64,000 bases of DNA from Lawsonia intracellularis PHE/MN1-00 (GCF_000055945.1 NC_008011.1:1173501-1237500), one strand, 5' to 3'. Shown: positions 37,106 to 47,617, numbered from the stretch's first letter. Program-made: numbers and translations. Notes: generated from the letters alone by a model not told the origin.

Positions 37106-38524
37106 ATGATGAATAACATTTATCCTATCATTTTGTGTGGAGGAAGTGGTACTCGCTTATGGCCGTTATCAAGAGAATATTATCCAAAACAATTCATTAA
37201 TTTTGGTTCTGGCACTCTATTTGAGAATACATTGTCGTGTATAGCTTCGTTAAGAAATGTCCAAAATCCTATAGTAGTCTGTAATGAGGAACACCGTTTT
37301 TTTGTTTCGAAATTGTTACAACAACAAAATAGGGTTGCAACAATTATTTTAGAGCCAGAAGGGAAAAATACAGCCCCTGCAATTGCCCTTGGAGTATCTG
37401 CGGTTAGTGAGTTAGAAAGCGATCCTCTTATTCTTGTTTTGCCTTCAGATCACCTTATCGGTTCTAATTCTATTTTTCACTCAGCAGTAATGAGTGGAAT
37501 TTCAGTTGCCATTGAAGGACATTTTGTAACATTTGGGGTGAATCCTACAGGTCCAGAGTCAGGTTTTGGTTATTTACAATATGGGCAAGAAGTTAGTGAT
37601 GGTATTTTTAAAATTTTAAACTTTACTGAAAAGCCTAGTAAAGCTAGGGCAAAAGAGTTTCTTGCATTAGGCAATTATGCATGGAATAGTGGAATTTTTC
37701 TTTTTCGTGCTTCAACTTATCTAAATGAGTTAGAATTATTAGCACCACAAATTTTTAGTGCTTGTAAGCAAGGGTGGGATGAGCGTACTCAGGATCCCTT
37801 AGGTTTTTTCCGTCCTAATAGTCAAAAGTTTTTACAATCACCTTCAGGTTCTATTGATTATGTCATAATGGAAAAAACAGAAAAGCTTTATATGGTTAAA
37901 CTTGAAACCAATTGGAGTGATCTGGGTTCATGGGAATCATTTTATAATGCAGAGGTACATGACAGTATGGGAAATGTTGTATCTGGAGACGTTATAGCTC
38001 AAGATACTGAAAATTGTTACCTTAATTCTACACAACGTCTTGTATGTGCATTAGGTGTTAAAAATATTATTGTTGTTGAAACAGCAGACGCTGTTCTAGT
38101 TGTGGATAGAAATCAAACACAAAATGTAAAAAATTTATTGGAACAATTACGTATTTCAGGTCGTACAGAGTCTGAAACTCACATGCGTGTTTTCCGTCCT
38201 TGGGGAAGTTATGAAACACTTTTTTCTAGTACAGGTTATAAAGTAAAAAAAATTACTGTTTCTCCTGGAGCTACATTATCACTTCAGTTACATCAATATA
38301 GAGCAGAACATTGGATTGTTGTATATGGAATAGCTAATGTTACTATAAATAAAGCAGAGCATATAGTAAAAGTTAATCAGTCTATATATATTCCTGTAGG
38401 TGTAGAACACCGGCTAGCAAACTATGGAGAAGAACCTTTGGAAGTTATTGAAGTACAGTCAGGCTCATATGTTGGAGAGGATGATATAATTCGCCTTGAA
38501 GATGTTTATGGAAGAACAGAGTAA
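37106..38524 (+). CDS. manC: Mannose-1-phosphate guanylyltransferase / mannose-6-phosphate isomerase
   Basis: Bifunctional type II enzyme leading to GDP-mannose for surface polysaccharide or LPS. 472 residues. The nucleotidyltransferase signature CGGSGTRLWPLSREYYPKQF is at 11-30, FTEKPSKA near 173 and the PMI cupin begins at RPWGSYETL near 370. The metal-site segment reads LSLQLHQYRAEHWIVV, where relatives commonly have HHHR; Gln, first His and Glu remain. ATG pair at 37106/37109; the second is better spaced from GAGG. It stands alone between two spacers. Confidence 0.93.
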   Translation: MMNNIYPIILCGGSGTRLWPLSREYYPKQFINFGSGTLFENTLSCIASLRNVQNPIVVCNEEHRFFVSKLLQQQNRVATIILEPEGKNTAPAIALGVSAVSELESDPLILVLPSDHLIGSNSIFHSAVMSGISVAIEGHFVTFGVNPTGPESGFGYLQYGQEVSDGIFKILNFTEKPSKARAKEFLALGNYAWNSGIFLFRASTYLNELELLAPQIFSACKQGWDERTQDPLGFFRPNSQKFLQSPSGSIDYVIMEKTEKLYMVKLETNWSDLGSWESFYNAEVHDSMGNVVSGDVIAQDTENCYLNSTQRLVCALGVKNIIVVETADAVLVVDRNQTQNVKNLLEQLRISGRTESETHMRVFRPWGSYETLFSSTGYKVKKITVSPGATLSLQLHQYRAEHWIVVYGIANVTINKAEHIVKVNQSIYIPVGVEHRLANYGEEPLEVIEVQSGSYVGEDDIIRLEDVYGRTE

Positions 38525-38816
38525 TAATTATTGAATATTCTATAAAAATATAGCTAAAGAATAGAGACAAGTAAAAAGATATTACTTTTTATTTTTAAGA
38601 TTAAATAAATTAAAAGTAAGATAAATAGGAAGGTTAGTTGTGTGTAATCTAAACAAGAACATAAATAATGAGTGATTTGTTGTTGATTTTTATTAAGGAT
38701 AGTAGAATAATATTCTTATATTTATTTACTTAAAAATAATAAATAGTTTTTAGTTACTCTTAGTTAATATGAATTCTAGAGTAGAATCTATATCCCATCA
38801 CTTTTAGGTTGTTTTG

Positions 38817-40118
38817 ATGATTGATGAGACTGAAAAACCAAATGTTGTTGCATTATTCCCGCTAGTTATATTTCTTACCCTCTTTATTGGGACTGGTATA
38901 TTTTTAACTTTTATGGGAACAGAGATGGCTTTTTATCAGCTTTCAGCAACAGTCGCTATCCTCCCAGCTATTTGTATAAGCGTATTACAGGGGAAGTCTA
39001 ATTTAAGCAAAAATATAACGATATTTCTCTATGGAATGGGTGAAATTAATATCGTTACTATGTGTTTAATTTATTTATTAGCAGGCGCATTTGCTTCTGT
39101 AACTACTTCTATTGGTTGTGTTTCAGCTACAGTTAATTTTGGTCTTTCTCTTCTTTCTCCTTCAATGATTTTACCTGGTCTTTTTCTTACTGGAGCTTTT
39201 ATCTCTACAGCAATGGGTACAAGTATGGGAACTATTGCTGCTATAGCTCCTATTGCTGTTGGAGTAGGGCAGCAAACAGATATTAGCCTATCACTTCTTA
39301 TGGGAGTAGTTATAGGTGGAGCTATGTTTGGTGATAATCTTTCTTTTATTTCTGATACAACTATTGCTGCAACACGTAGTCAAAATTGTGAGATGAAAGA
39401 TAAGTTTCGGATGAATTTCTTGATAGCACTACCAGCAGCACTAATTACTATATTCTTACTTTGGGCTAGTGGTACATCTTCCTATGTGGTGCATAACGAG
39501 TCATATGAATTTATAAAAGTTTTACCATATCTTGTTATTATTACTTTAGCTATGATAGGTATGAATGTCTTTGTAGTGTTAGCTGTTGGGATACTTTTTT
39601 CAGGAATATTAGGTTTAAGCACTACAAATTATTCTTTTTTAATTTGGGCCCAAGATATCTATAAAGGTTTTTTGGGGATGAATGAAATATTTGTACTATC
39701 AATGCTTATCGGGGGCCTTGGAGAGCTTATAAGATATCATGGTGGTATTGCCTGGCTTTTAAAAATGGTAGATACTTTAGTAACTCATTTATCAAAAAGA
39801 AAATCTCCAAAGGTTGGAGAATGGTGTATAGGTTTACTTGTAACTTTAGCTAACTTATGTGTTGCTAATAATACAGTAGCAATTATCTTAACAGGGAAGA
39901 TGAGTAAAGAAATTGCTGATAAACATGGGATTAGTTGCCGTAAAAGCGCTAGTTTATTAGATATTTTTTCGTGTGTCATCCAAGGGCTTATCCCGTATGG
40001 TGCACAGTTATTACTTGCAGGATCCATTTCACAGGTTTCTCCATTTTCTATAGCAATTGAAAATTGGTACTGTATGGCTTTATTTTTAGCTGCTTGTATC
40101 TCCATATGGATTGATTAA
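38817..40118 (+). CDS. nhaC: NhaC-family Na+/H+ antiporter
   Basis: 433 residues, about 11-12 membrane segments. The family signature GAMFGDNLSFISDTTIAATR is near residue 163, followed by EMKDKFRMNF. It should exchange sodium for protons across the inner membrane; a substrate other than sodium cannot be excluded within this family. ATG at 38817 is preferred to the adjoining TTG at 38814. Upstream is a 292-base AT-rich spacer with no recognisable feature. Confidence 0.85.
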   Translation: MIDETEKPNVVALFPLVIFLTLFIGTGIFLTFMGTEMAFYQLSATVAILPAICISVLQGKSNLSKNITIFLYGMGEINIVTMCLIYLLAGAFASVTTSIGCVSATVNFGLSLLSPSMILPGLFLTGAFISTAMGTSMGTIAAIAPIAVGVGQQTDISLSLLMGVVIGGAMFGDNLSFISDTTIAATRSQNCEMKDKFRMNFLIALPAALITIFLLWASGTSSYVVHNESYEFIKVLPYLVIITLAMIGMNVFVVLAVGILFSGILGLSTTNYSFLIWAQDIYKGFLGMNEIFVLSMLIGGLGELIRYHGGIAWLLKMVDTLVTHLSKRKSPKVGEWCIGLLVTLANLCVANNTVAIILTGKMSKEIADKHGISCRKSASLLDIFSCVIQGLIPYGAQLLLAGSISQVSPFSIAIENWYCMALFLAACISIWID

Positions 40119-40315
40119 TAGAGAACGGGACTATATAGAAATATTTTTATAGATATAGGTACGTTAAGCAAAATTATAATACATTAGTCTTATGCTGACA
40201 ACAAACCTAACGTTAGTTAGAGAGGTTGCTGCAAGAAAAGTCATTGTATATATGCAATAGTTGATACTTAACTTATTTATTATTATTATTATTTTATAGT
40301 CTATTTCAAAATATT

Positions 40316-40344
40316 TTGACAATTATATGCAGACAATTTATTCA
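40316..40344 (+). promoter_or_regulatory. Candidate promoter for hisS-aspS
   Basis: Consensus TTGACA at 40316-40321, then 17 bases and TATTCA (40339-40344). The -35 is perfect; the -10 matches only at its first three positions. The rest of the 289-base gap before hisS is AT-rich and includes a (TTA)5 tract. Confidence 0.35.
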
Positions 40345-40384
40345 TATATTTATATATGATAACCATATGTTTCCCTTCACTTTT

Positions 40385-40401
40385 ACCACAGATACTGTGG
40401 T
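40385..40401 (+). promoter_or_regulatory. Hairpin covering the hisS ribosome-binding region
   Basis: ACCACAG (40385-40391), loop ATA, CTGTGGT (40395-40401): a perfect 7-bp stem whose right arm holds the only purine-rich candidate for ribosome binding (TGTGGTG) and ends six bases before the hisS ATG. If formed, it should limit translation initiation. Confidence 0.5.
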
Positions 40402-40407
40402 GATACT

Positions 40408-41667
40408 ATGAATAATATAATTACAGCTATTAAAGGTTTTTCTGACTTATTTCAGCCAGAAAGTAATATGTTTTCATACATAGAACATACTGCTAGAGCT
40501 ATTTTTTCTCTTTATAATTATGAAGAGTTAAGAATACCTCTTCTTGAGCGGACAGAACTTTTTTGTAGAAGTATTGGTTTAGAAACAGATATTGTACAAA
40601 AAGAAATGTACACATTTTTAGATCGTAAAAATCGATCACTTACATTACGACCAGAAGCAACAGCTAGCATTATTAGAGCATATATTGAAAATAAAAAATA
40701 TACACAAGAAGCTGTGTCTAAATTTTTAAGTATAGGACCCATGTTTCGCTATGAACGTCCTCAAAAGGGGCGAATGCGACAATTTCATCAAGTTAATTGT
40801 GAATGTTTAGGAGTTACAGATAGTTATATAGATGCTGAAATAATTATTATGTTAATGCAATTTTTAACAGCATTAGAGATTAAGGATATTAGATTAGAAA
40901 TTAACTCATTAGGATGCGCTGATTGTCGGCCATTATATAAAGATATATTACAGAAGTGGCTTGATCAGCTTGACACACAGACTTTATGTGATGATTGTCA
41001 GCGTAGAAAAGAAACAAATCCATTGAGAGTACTAGATTGTAAAGTTTCTTTTTGTAAAGAAAAGACAAGTCAAGCTCCTCACTTTTTAGACTATCAATGT
41101 AAAACCTGTCTTGATCAGTTTTCAACAGTGACAACTCTTTTAAGCTTAGAGAATATTCCATATATTATTAACCATCGTCTTGTACGTGGCCTTGATTATT
41201 ATATGCGTACAACATTTGAAGTAATTTCTTCTAATATAGGTTCTCAAGGAGCCATTGCTGGGGGAGGACGTTACAATGGGTTGGTTGCACAGCTTGGTGG
41301 TCCTGATATCCCTGGTATTGGTTTTGCTTGTGGTATGGAGAGGCTAGCATTGCTTCTCCCACGAAAAGACTTGCCAAGGCCTGATTTTATGATTGGTGTT
41401 TTTATCGCTGAAGGAAAAGATAAAGCATTTTCTATTAGTTCACAATTACATAAAGCAGGTTTTAGTGGCGAAATGTTATTCAACTTAGGTAGCATGAAAA
41501 GTTTAATGAGACATGCTAATAAGGCAAGAGTACGTTATTGTTTGTTATTAGGAACTGAAGAGTTAGCATTGAATTCTATTTCTATTAAAAATATGGATAC
41601 AGGAGTCCAGGAAAAAATTTCTTTAGATAAGGTCAGTTCTTATTTCATAACAAAGCTAAGTAAATAA
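40408..41667 (+). CDS. hisS: Histidyl-tRNA synthetase
   Basis: Class II synthetase of 419 residues. Motif 1 region SIIRAYIENK, motif 2 FRYERPQKGRMRQFHQVNCE near 112, the histidine-specific segments LVRGLDYYMRTTFEV near 258 and AGGGRYNGLVAQLGG near 281, and a C-terminal anticodon-binding domain. It is followed after 27 bases by aspS, a common pairing. The leader hairpin is described separately. Confidence 0.97.
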   Translation: MNNIITAIKGFSDLFQPESNMFSYIEHTARAIFSLYNYEELRIPLLERTELFCRSIGLETDIVQKEMYTFLDRKNRSLTLRPEATASIIRAYIENKKYTQEAVSKFLSIGPMFRYERPQKGRMRQFHQVNCECLGVTDSYIDAEIIIMLMQFLTALEIKDIRLEINSLGCADCRPLYKDILQKWLDQLDTQTLCDDCQRRKETNPLRVLDCKVSFCKEKTSQAPHFLDYQCKTCLDQFSTVTTLLSLENIPYIINHRLVRGLDYYMRTTFEVISSNIGSQGAIAGGGRYNGLVAQLGGPDIPGIGFACGMERLALLLPRKDLPRPDFMIGVFIAEGKDKAFSISSQLHKAGFSGEMLFNLGSMKSLMRHANKARVRYCLLLGTEELALNSISIKNMDTGVQEKISLDKVSSYFITKLSK

Positions 41668-41694
41668 TATTGGGAGGAAAAAAGAGGATGTGTA

Positions 41695-43494
41695 ATGTCT
41701 GAAAGCAAAAAAGAGGTTATAATATGCCAGTCTTGTGATGGATGGAAGCGTAGTCATACCTGTGGTGAGTTATCAATAAAAGATATTGGAAAGCATGTAA
41801 TACTAATGGGTTGGGTACAATCACGTCGGGATCATGGTGGATTAATTTTTGTAGATTTACGTGATCGCTTTGGTATAACCCAAGTTGTTTTTAGTCCAGA
41901 TAGCTCTTTAGAAGCACATTCAACAGCACATATTATTCGTCCTGAATACGTTATTGCTGTTGATGGAATTGTTCGTATGCGTCCAGAAGGGATGATTAAC
42001 CCAAATTTGGAAACAGGACAAATAGAAATTTTAGTTTCTTCTTGGAAGCTTTTAAATATTTCGAAAACACCTCCTTTTCAAATAGAAGATAATATTGAAA
42101 CAGGAGAAACACTCCGTTTGCAGTGGCGATATTTAGATTTACGTCGTCCAGTCATGAAGAAAAATATTATATTGCGTAGTAATGCTATGCAAATTATACG
42201 AAACTATTTATCTTCTCACGGTTTTTTAGAAATAGAAACACCATTTCTTACAAAGTCTACACCTGAAGGGGCTAGAGATTTTTTAGTACCAAGTCGCTTA
42301 TATCATGGGAAGTTATTTGCTCTTCCTCAATCTCCACAGATTTTTAAACAGTTATGTATGGTTGCTGGTTTAGATCGATATTTTCAGATAACTCGATGTT
42401 TTCGTGATGAAGACTTACGTGCTGATAGACAGCCAGAGTTTACTCAGATTGATATTGAAATGAGCTTTGTTAACGAAGAACAGGTAATGGAATGTGCCGA
42501 ACATTTAATGCAAACTCTTTTTCAAGAAGCATTATCTACAGAGATTTCACTTCCTTTCCCAAGAATAACATGGTTTGAAGCAATGAAGCAATATGGAGTG
42601 GATAAGCCGGATATACGATTTGGGTTAGAGCTTCATGATGTGACATCTATAGTACATATGTCAGAGTTTAAATTGTTTTCACATGCAAAGCTTGTAAAGG
42701 CAATAAGGGTCCCAGGAGGAGCTTCATTAAGTCGGAAAGAAATTGATGACTTTACAGAGTTTGTAAAAAATTATGGAGCACAGGGACTTGCATGGATCAA
42801 AATTAATGAAGAGGAATGGCAGTCACCAATTGCAAAGTTTTTATCAGAGAAAGAAAAAGAAGAGCTTTCTATAGAACTGAATGTATCAAAAGGAGATATA
42901 TTATTTTTCCAGGCAGGTTCTCCTGAAGTTGTAAATGCTGCTCTTGGTAATTTACGTGTTCAATTAGGTAACTATTTAGGATTAATCCCTCAAAATACAT
43001 GGTCTTTTGTGTGGGTAACAGACTTCCCTCTTTATGAATACAGTGAGGAAGAAAGGCGTTATGTTTCTTGCCACCATCCTTTTACTGCACCTAAAGAAAG
43101 TGATATTCATTTTATGAAGACTAATCCTGCAGAAGTTAAAGCTCGAGCATATGATTTGGTCCTTAATGGTAATGAAGTAGGTGGGGGCTCCATACGTATT
43201 CATCAAGCTGAGATACAGCGTCATTTGTTTGAGGATTTAGGATTTTCTTTAGAAGATATTCAACAACAATTTGGTTTTTTTATAGAAGCTCTTGAGTATG
43301 GCGCGCCACCACATGGTGGTATTGCCTTTGGATTAGATAGATTAGTTATGCTTATGAGTAACTCTGAGTCTATCAGAGATGTTATTGCATTCCCAAAAAC
43401 TCAAAAGGGTGCTTGTCCTTTAACAGGAGCGCCAGACTTTGTTTCTTCAAAACAATTACGTGAACTTGGTTTAACTTTACGTAATAAAAATTAA
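41695..43494 (+). CDS. aspS: Aspartyl-tRNA synthetase, bacterial type
   Basis: 599 residues: OB-fold anticodon domain (VILMGWVQSRRDHGGLIFVD), class II catalytic core with FRDEDLRADRQPEFTQIDIE near 219 and the GAD insertion typical of bacterial AspRS, and motif 3 GIAFGLDRLVMLM near the end. The N-terminus has about 17 residues before the usual THTCGEL start, with a CQSC pair; a similar extension occurs in relatives as far as I recall. Whether it is discriminating or also charges tRNA-Asn cannot be decided here. Confidence 0.96.
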   Translation: MSESKKEVIICQSCDGWKRSHTCGELSIKDIGKHVILMGWVQSRRDHGGLIFVDLRDRFGITQVVFSPDSSLEAHSTAHIIRPEYVIAVDGIVRMRPEGMINPNLETGQIEILVSSWKLLNISKTPPFQIEDNIETGETLRLQWRYLDLRRPVMKKNIILRSNAMQIIRNYLSSHGFLEIETPFLTKSTPEGARDFLVPSRLYHGKLFALPQSPQIFKQLCMVAGLDRYFQITRCFRDEDLRADRQPEFTQIDIEMSFVNEEQVMECAEHLMQTLFQEALSTEISLPFPRITWFEAMKQYGVDKPDIRFGLELHDVTSIVHMSEFKLFSHAKLVKAIRVPGGASLSRKEIDDFTEFVKNYGAQGLAWIKINEEEWQSPIAKFLSEKEKEELSIELNVSKGDILFFQAGSPEVVNAALGNLRVQLGNYLGLIPQNTWSFVWVTDFPLYEYSEEERRYVSCHHPFTAPKESDIHFMKTNPAEVKARAYDLVLNGNEVGGGSIRIHQAEIQRHLFEDLGFSLEDIQQQFGFFIEALEYGAPPHGGIAFGLDRLVMLMSNSESIRDVIAFPKTQKGACPLTGAPDFVSSKQLRELGLTLRNKN

Positions 43495-43584
43495 TTAACC
43501 TTATCTTTTTGTGGGAAAAAGGGTATGTTATTCCTATAAAATATAAGAAAACTATAGGTCTGTAGGTTTTATCTGGATAATTTA

Positions 43585-44577
43585 ATGAATCAGAATAGCT
43601 ATACTAAACCTCTTATAGAATGTAATAGTTTAACAAAACATTTTGCTATAAGGCATGGTGTATGGCAACGTATACAAGGATATGTACATGCTGTTGAAGA
43701 GGTTTCACTAACAGTTTATCAGGGTGAAACTTTTGGTCTTGTTGGTGAATCAGGTTGTGGAAAGTCTACATTAAGCCGTATGATTGTTGGGTTATTACAC
43801 CCATCTAGCGGTGAGTTGTTTTTTAATGGTCAATCCATTTTTGATTCAGTGAACAAAAAAGCTCTTCGACATAAATTACAGATGATTTTTCAAGATCCAT
43901 TTTCTTCTTTAAATCCACGCTTACCTATAGGAATTTCTATTGCAGAACCTTTAACAGTTTTAAAGGTATCTGCAAAGAAAAAGTTAGAAAGTATATTAGA
44001 GATATTAGAGTTTGTAGGTCTTCAACCAGAACAAAAAGATCGATATCCTCATGAGTTCTCTGGAGGACAGCGTCAACGTATAGCTATTGCTAGAGCTCTT
44101 ATTGCTCATCCTGAATTACTTGTATGTGATGAGGCTGTATCGGCTTTAGATGCCTCTGTTCAAGCACAAGTATTAAACTTACTAAAAGATCTTCAAGCAC
44201 ATTTTGGTTTGACTTATATCTTTATCTCTCATGATTTAGCTGTAGTAGGATATATGAGTGATAGGGTTGCAGTTATGTATCTTGGAAGAATAGTAGAGTT
44301 AGCCCCAACAAAATCTTTGTTTGAAAGACCAGCACATCCATATACGCAAATTTTATTAGACTCTATCCCTATTCCTGATCCTTTTTCTCGAAAAACATAT
44401 AGATTACTAAAAGGGGAACTTCCAAGCTCTCTTTCCCCTCCATCTGGTTGTCCTTTTCATCTTCAATGTCCAAAAGTTATGCCAATTTGTCGTAAAGAAC
44501 TTCCTCAACTTACGGTATTAAAACAGACAGAACTAGTAGAAAAAAATAGATTTGTTCGTTGTTTTCTATATACATAA
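43585..44577 (+). CDS. Oligopeptide/dipeptide-type ABC transporter ATPase (OppF/DppF-like)
   Basis: 330 residues. Walker A GESGCGKST near 53, Q-loop FQDPFSSLNPR, signature FSGGQRQRIAIARALI, Walker B LLVCDEAVSALD, and a C-terminal oligopeptide-type domain with HPYTQILLDSIP and a cysteine cluster (GCPFHLQCPKVMPIC) that may bind a metal. The matching permeases, second ATPase and binding protein are not adjacent, so it must pair with subunits encoded elsewhere. Confidence 0.88.
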   Translation: MNQNSYTKPLIECNSLTKHFAIRHGVWQRIQGYVHAVEEVSLTVYQGETFGLVGESGCGKSTLSRMIVGLLHPSSGELFFNGQSIFDSVNKKALRHKLQMIFQDPFSSLNPRLPIGISIAEPLTVLKVSAKKKLESILEILEFVGLQPEQKDRYPHEFSGGQRQRIAIARALIAHPELLVCDEAVSALDASVQAQVLNLLKDLQAHFGLTYIFISHDLAVVGYMSDRVAVMYLGRIVELAPTKSLFERPAHPYTQILLDSIPIPDPFSRKTYRLLKGELPSSLSPPSGCPFHLQCPKVMPICRKELPQLTVLKQTELVEKNRFVRCFLYT

Positions 44578-44715
44578 TACTATTGTATTAGTATGAAGAA
44601 ATTGTATAATAAAGGTTACGTTATAAGAAAATAAAGAATTTTTATGAAAAATAGGACTTTTATAATTAAGATGGTTATATAATATTAACATTAGCTAGAG
44701 TGGTAATAATAACAA

Positions 44716-45480
44716 ATGAGTCAAATATCCCCTTTATACTATGGAATAATTCCTGCTAGATACGGTTCTTCACGTCTTCCTGGGAAACCATTAATAGATA
44801 TTTGGGGAAAACCTATGTTTTGGTATGTATATCAGAATGCAGTAGAATCTAATATTTTTAGATCTGTTGTATTAGCAACAGATAGCGAAGAAATTGCTGA
44901 ATCAGCCCATCAGTTATCAATTCCTTATGTTATGACAAGTGTTGAACACATTAGTGGTACAGATCGTGTGTATGAAGCAGCTATAAAGATGAATATAGAA
45001 CCTGACTCTGTAGTAGTAAATATCCAGGGAGATGAACCATTAGTAAAGCCAGAAGCTATTCAACAACTAGTGGAGCCATTTATTGATGTTTCTATTCAGG
45101 TTACTACCCTTTCTACAAGAATTACAGCAAATCAAGCAATGTTACCTCATCAAGTTAAAGTTGTTGTGTCTTCTAATGGTGATGCTTTGTATTTTTCAAG
45201 GGCAGCCATTCCTTATTTAAGAGATAACGATACTGATGGATATTACTTAGGTCATATTGGGTTATACGCTTTTCGTATGCATACGTTGGATAAATTCGTT
45301 CATTTGCCACCGTCCCAATTAGAACAATTTGAAAAGTTAGAACAACTAAGGTTGCTAGAGAATAATATACCAATTCGTGTAGTAAACACTAACCATACTT
45401 CTCAGGGTGTTGATACAGTAGAAGATTTAGAAATTGTTCAAGGATTATTAGCTCAAAGAATGGAGGCAGTAAGTCGTTAA
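44716..45480 (+). CDS. kdsB: 3-deoxy-manno-octulosonate cytidylyltransferase
   Basis: Activates Kdo as CMP-Kdo for lipid A-Kdo synthesis. 254 residues. The N-terminal [20 protein letters not shown] and the [16 protein letters not shown] segment with the metal-binding aspartate are typical. The protein ends as TAATG with carA, so the two are translationally linked. Confidence 0.96.
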   Translation: MSQISPLYYGIIPARYGSSRLPGKPLIDIWGKPMFWYVYQNAVESNIFRSVVLATDSEEIAESAHQLSIPYVMTSVEHISGTDRVYEAAIKMNIEPDSVVVNIQGDEPLVKPEAIQQLVEPFIDVSIQVTTLSTRITANQAMLPHQVKVVVSSNGDALYFSRAAIPYLRDNDTDGYYLGHIGLYAFRMHTLDKFVHLPPSQLEQFEKLEQLRLLENNIPIRVVNTNHTSQGVDTVEDLEIVQGLLAQRMEAVSR

Positions 45481-46610
45481 TGAAAGCTTTGCTAGCACTA
45501 GAAGATGGATTTATTCTTGAAGGTCAATCTATTAATGGTCACTGTGAAAGTAGTGGTGAAGTTATTTTTAATACTGGAATGACAGGTTACCAAGAAATCC
45601 TTACTGATCCATCTTACTATGGACAAATGGTATGTATGACATGGCCTCTAATAGGTAATTATGGTATTAATAAAGAAGATATGGAGTCTGAAAAAATTCA
45701 TGTATCTGCATTAATTGTTAAAGAGTGTTGTAGAAACCCTTCAAACTGGAGGTCTGAAACATCTTTACCTAAATTTTTACAAGAATATAACATAGCTGGG
45801 ATTGAAGGTATTGATACTAGAGCACTGACAAGACACATTCGGATAAACGGAGCAATGAGGGGTATTATTTCTACCTCGATAACAGACCCTAATGATCTTA
45901 TATTAAGAGTAAAGAAAGTTCCTTCTATGGAAGGGCAGAATTATGTTACAAAGGTTGCTCCTAATTCCCCATGGGTGTTGTATGGGCAATGTGTTGTACC
46001 TGCTGATATTAAAGAGGATGGAAGTTTTCTTTGGAAACAAAATAAGATACCTCTTATTGTTTATGATTATGGTATTAAGTGGAATATTATTCGGTTGCTA
46101 GAAGGAGCAGGTTTTGATCCATTAATGGTACCACCATTATTTTCTTTAGAGCAAGTAAAAGCATCAGGGGCTAAAGCTATATTTTTATCTAATGGTCCTG
46201 GCGATCCTGGAACACTTATAGATGAGATTCAAATTATTCGTGAATTAATGGAGTATTATCCTATTGCAGGAATTTGTCTTGGTCATCAATTATTAGGGCA
46301 TGCTGTTGGCGGTACTACAAGAAAATTGACTTTTGGTCATCATGGTTCTAATCATCCTATAAAAAATCTTGCTACAGGTCATATAGAAATTTCCTCACAA
46401 AATCATGGGTTTTGTGTAAACTTTGAAAGTAATAATGATATAGAAGTTACTCATATTAACTTGAACGATAATACGTTAGAAGGTTTCATTCATAAAACAA
46501 AACCTATTCTTGCAGTCCAACATCATCCTGAAGCAAGTCCAGGTCCTATGGATAGCCAATATTTTTTTACTCGCTTTAAGGAGGTAGTACTATTAAAGTT
46601 AGGATGCTAA
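45480..46610 (+). CDS. carA: Carbamoyl-phosphate synthase small subunit
   Basis: Glutaminase subunit that passes ammonia to CarB. 376 residues. The class I amidotransferase triad is complete: Cys266 in [10 protein letters not shown], His349 and Glu351 in [10 protein letters not shown]. Its start overlaps the kdsB stop and its own stop lies inside a perfect hairpin. carB is 44 kb away on the opposite strand. Confidence 0.97.
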   Translation: MKALLALEDGFILEGQSINGHCESSGEVIFNTGMTGYQEILTDPSYYGQMVCMTWPLIGNYGINKEDMESEKIHVSALIVKECCRNPSNWRSETSLPKFLQEYNIAGIEGIDTRALTRHIRINGAMRGIISTSITDPNDLILRVKKVPSMEGQNYVTKVAPNSPWVLYGQCVVPADIKEDGSFLWKQNKIPLIVYDYGIKWNIIRLLEGAGFDPLMVPPLFSLEQVKASGAKAIFLSNGPGDPGTLIDEIQIIRELMEYYPIAGICLGHQLLGHAVGGTTRKLTFGHHGSNHPIKNLATGHIEISSQNHGFCVNFESNNDIEVTHINLNDNTLEGFIHKTKPILAVQHHPEASPGPMDSQYFFTRFKEVVLLKLGC

Positions 46611-46634
46611 CTTTAATAGTGAAGAACTTTTTAG
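46589..46634 (+). terminator. Hairpin spanning the end of carA, probable terminator
   Basis: ACTATTAAAGTTAG (46589-46602), loop GATG, CTAACTTTAATAGT (46607-46620), perfect over 14 bp, then GAAGAACTTTTTAG. The carA stop codon (46608-46610) is within the right arm. The T-run is short and offset, so termination may be partial. Confidence 0.5.
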
Positions 46635-46789
46635 TAAAATTTACATTATTTTTCTGTGGCTAGTTGAATATTTTGTGGGATTAATCAAGATGTTATCTCT
46701 TGGGTATAATTTTATTATGCTAATATTTCTTAACTTAAGAATTAACAAAAAGAAGCCTAGTTAATTGGTGTGAGGGAAGTGAGGTAGTT

Positions 46790-47617
46790 ATGTCCAACGA
46801 ATTGACACGAGTCAGACAGCAACTTAGCCAGATTCGTACACAGTTACGTAAGGATAAAATCCTTCCTGCTATTCAGGCATTACATCATGCAATAACAGTG
46901 ATTATAAAAACACCATTATTAAAAGCAGAAAAAGAAGAGTTTGAACATATGCTTCATGATGCTTTAGGAAGTATTATGGAGCATCCAAAGGTGCGTGAAA
47001 TTTTTCCTCTAACTATTATATATACAAAAGGTCAAGAGCGCCAATTATTGAGCGATGTTTATGAGTTGTTAACAGTTGTAGATTCAACTATTCAGGATGC
47101 TGCAAAAGAAGCATTAAAAGATTTTGAAACACGCAGAGAGAGATTGTTTAATGAGGGGCAGAAGCAGCTTGAAAAAGGAAATATTTTAGAAGCTAGAGAA
47201 GCTTTTAGTAAACTTGCTAAAGAATTTAAAGATGATCCAGAATTAATGGGCCAGATTGGTAAAATGTATCTTAAATATGAGTATTATGAAGATGCAATTA
47301 TATACTTAGAGACAGCGTTAACTATTAATCCTGAGCTAGCATACCTTTATAATTACATTGGAATAGCACTACGTAAAGTTGGAAAGTTTGATATAGCTGA
47401 AAAATACTATCTCAGGGCATCTAAGTATTTAGGGAAAGATCCTAATCTTTTTTTTAATCTTGGGAGATTATATATTGATTGGGGAGATTGGGAAAAGGCT
47501 ATTGTTTCGGCTTCAGCAGCACTAAAAGTACGTCCAGATTTTATGGAAGCCAAAAAGTTACGTAAGTATGCAGAAAGGATGAAACATAAGAACTCTTCAG
47601 TACTTTTTGAAGAGTGA
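46790..47617 (+). CDS. TPR-repeat protein, cytoplasmic
   Basis: 275 residues without signal or membrane helix. An N-terminal helical part (RVRQQLSQIRTQLRKDKILP) of about 115 residues is followed by about four tetratricopeptide repeats (residues 115-260; for example PELMGQIGKMYLKYEYYEDA and PNLFFNLGRLYIDWGDWEKA). Likely a scaffold; related genes occur in Desulfovibrio-like genomes, but I cannot name a function. AGTGAGGTAG precedes the ATG. Confidence 0.8.
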   Translation: MSNELTRVRQQLSQIRTQLRKDKILPAIQALHHAITVIIKTPLLKAEKEEFEHMLHDALGSIMEHPKVREIFPLTIIYTKGQERQLLSDVYELLTVVDSTIQDAAKEALKDFETRRERLFNEGQKQLEKGNILEAREAFSKLAKEFKDDPELMGQIGKMYLKYEYYEDAIIYLETALTINPELAYLYNYIGIALRKVGKFDIAEKYYLRASKYLGKDPNLFFNLGRLYIDWGDWEKAIVSASAALKVRPDFMEAKKLRKYAERMKHKNSSVLFEE

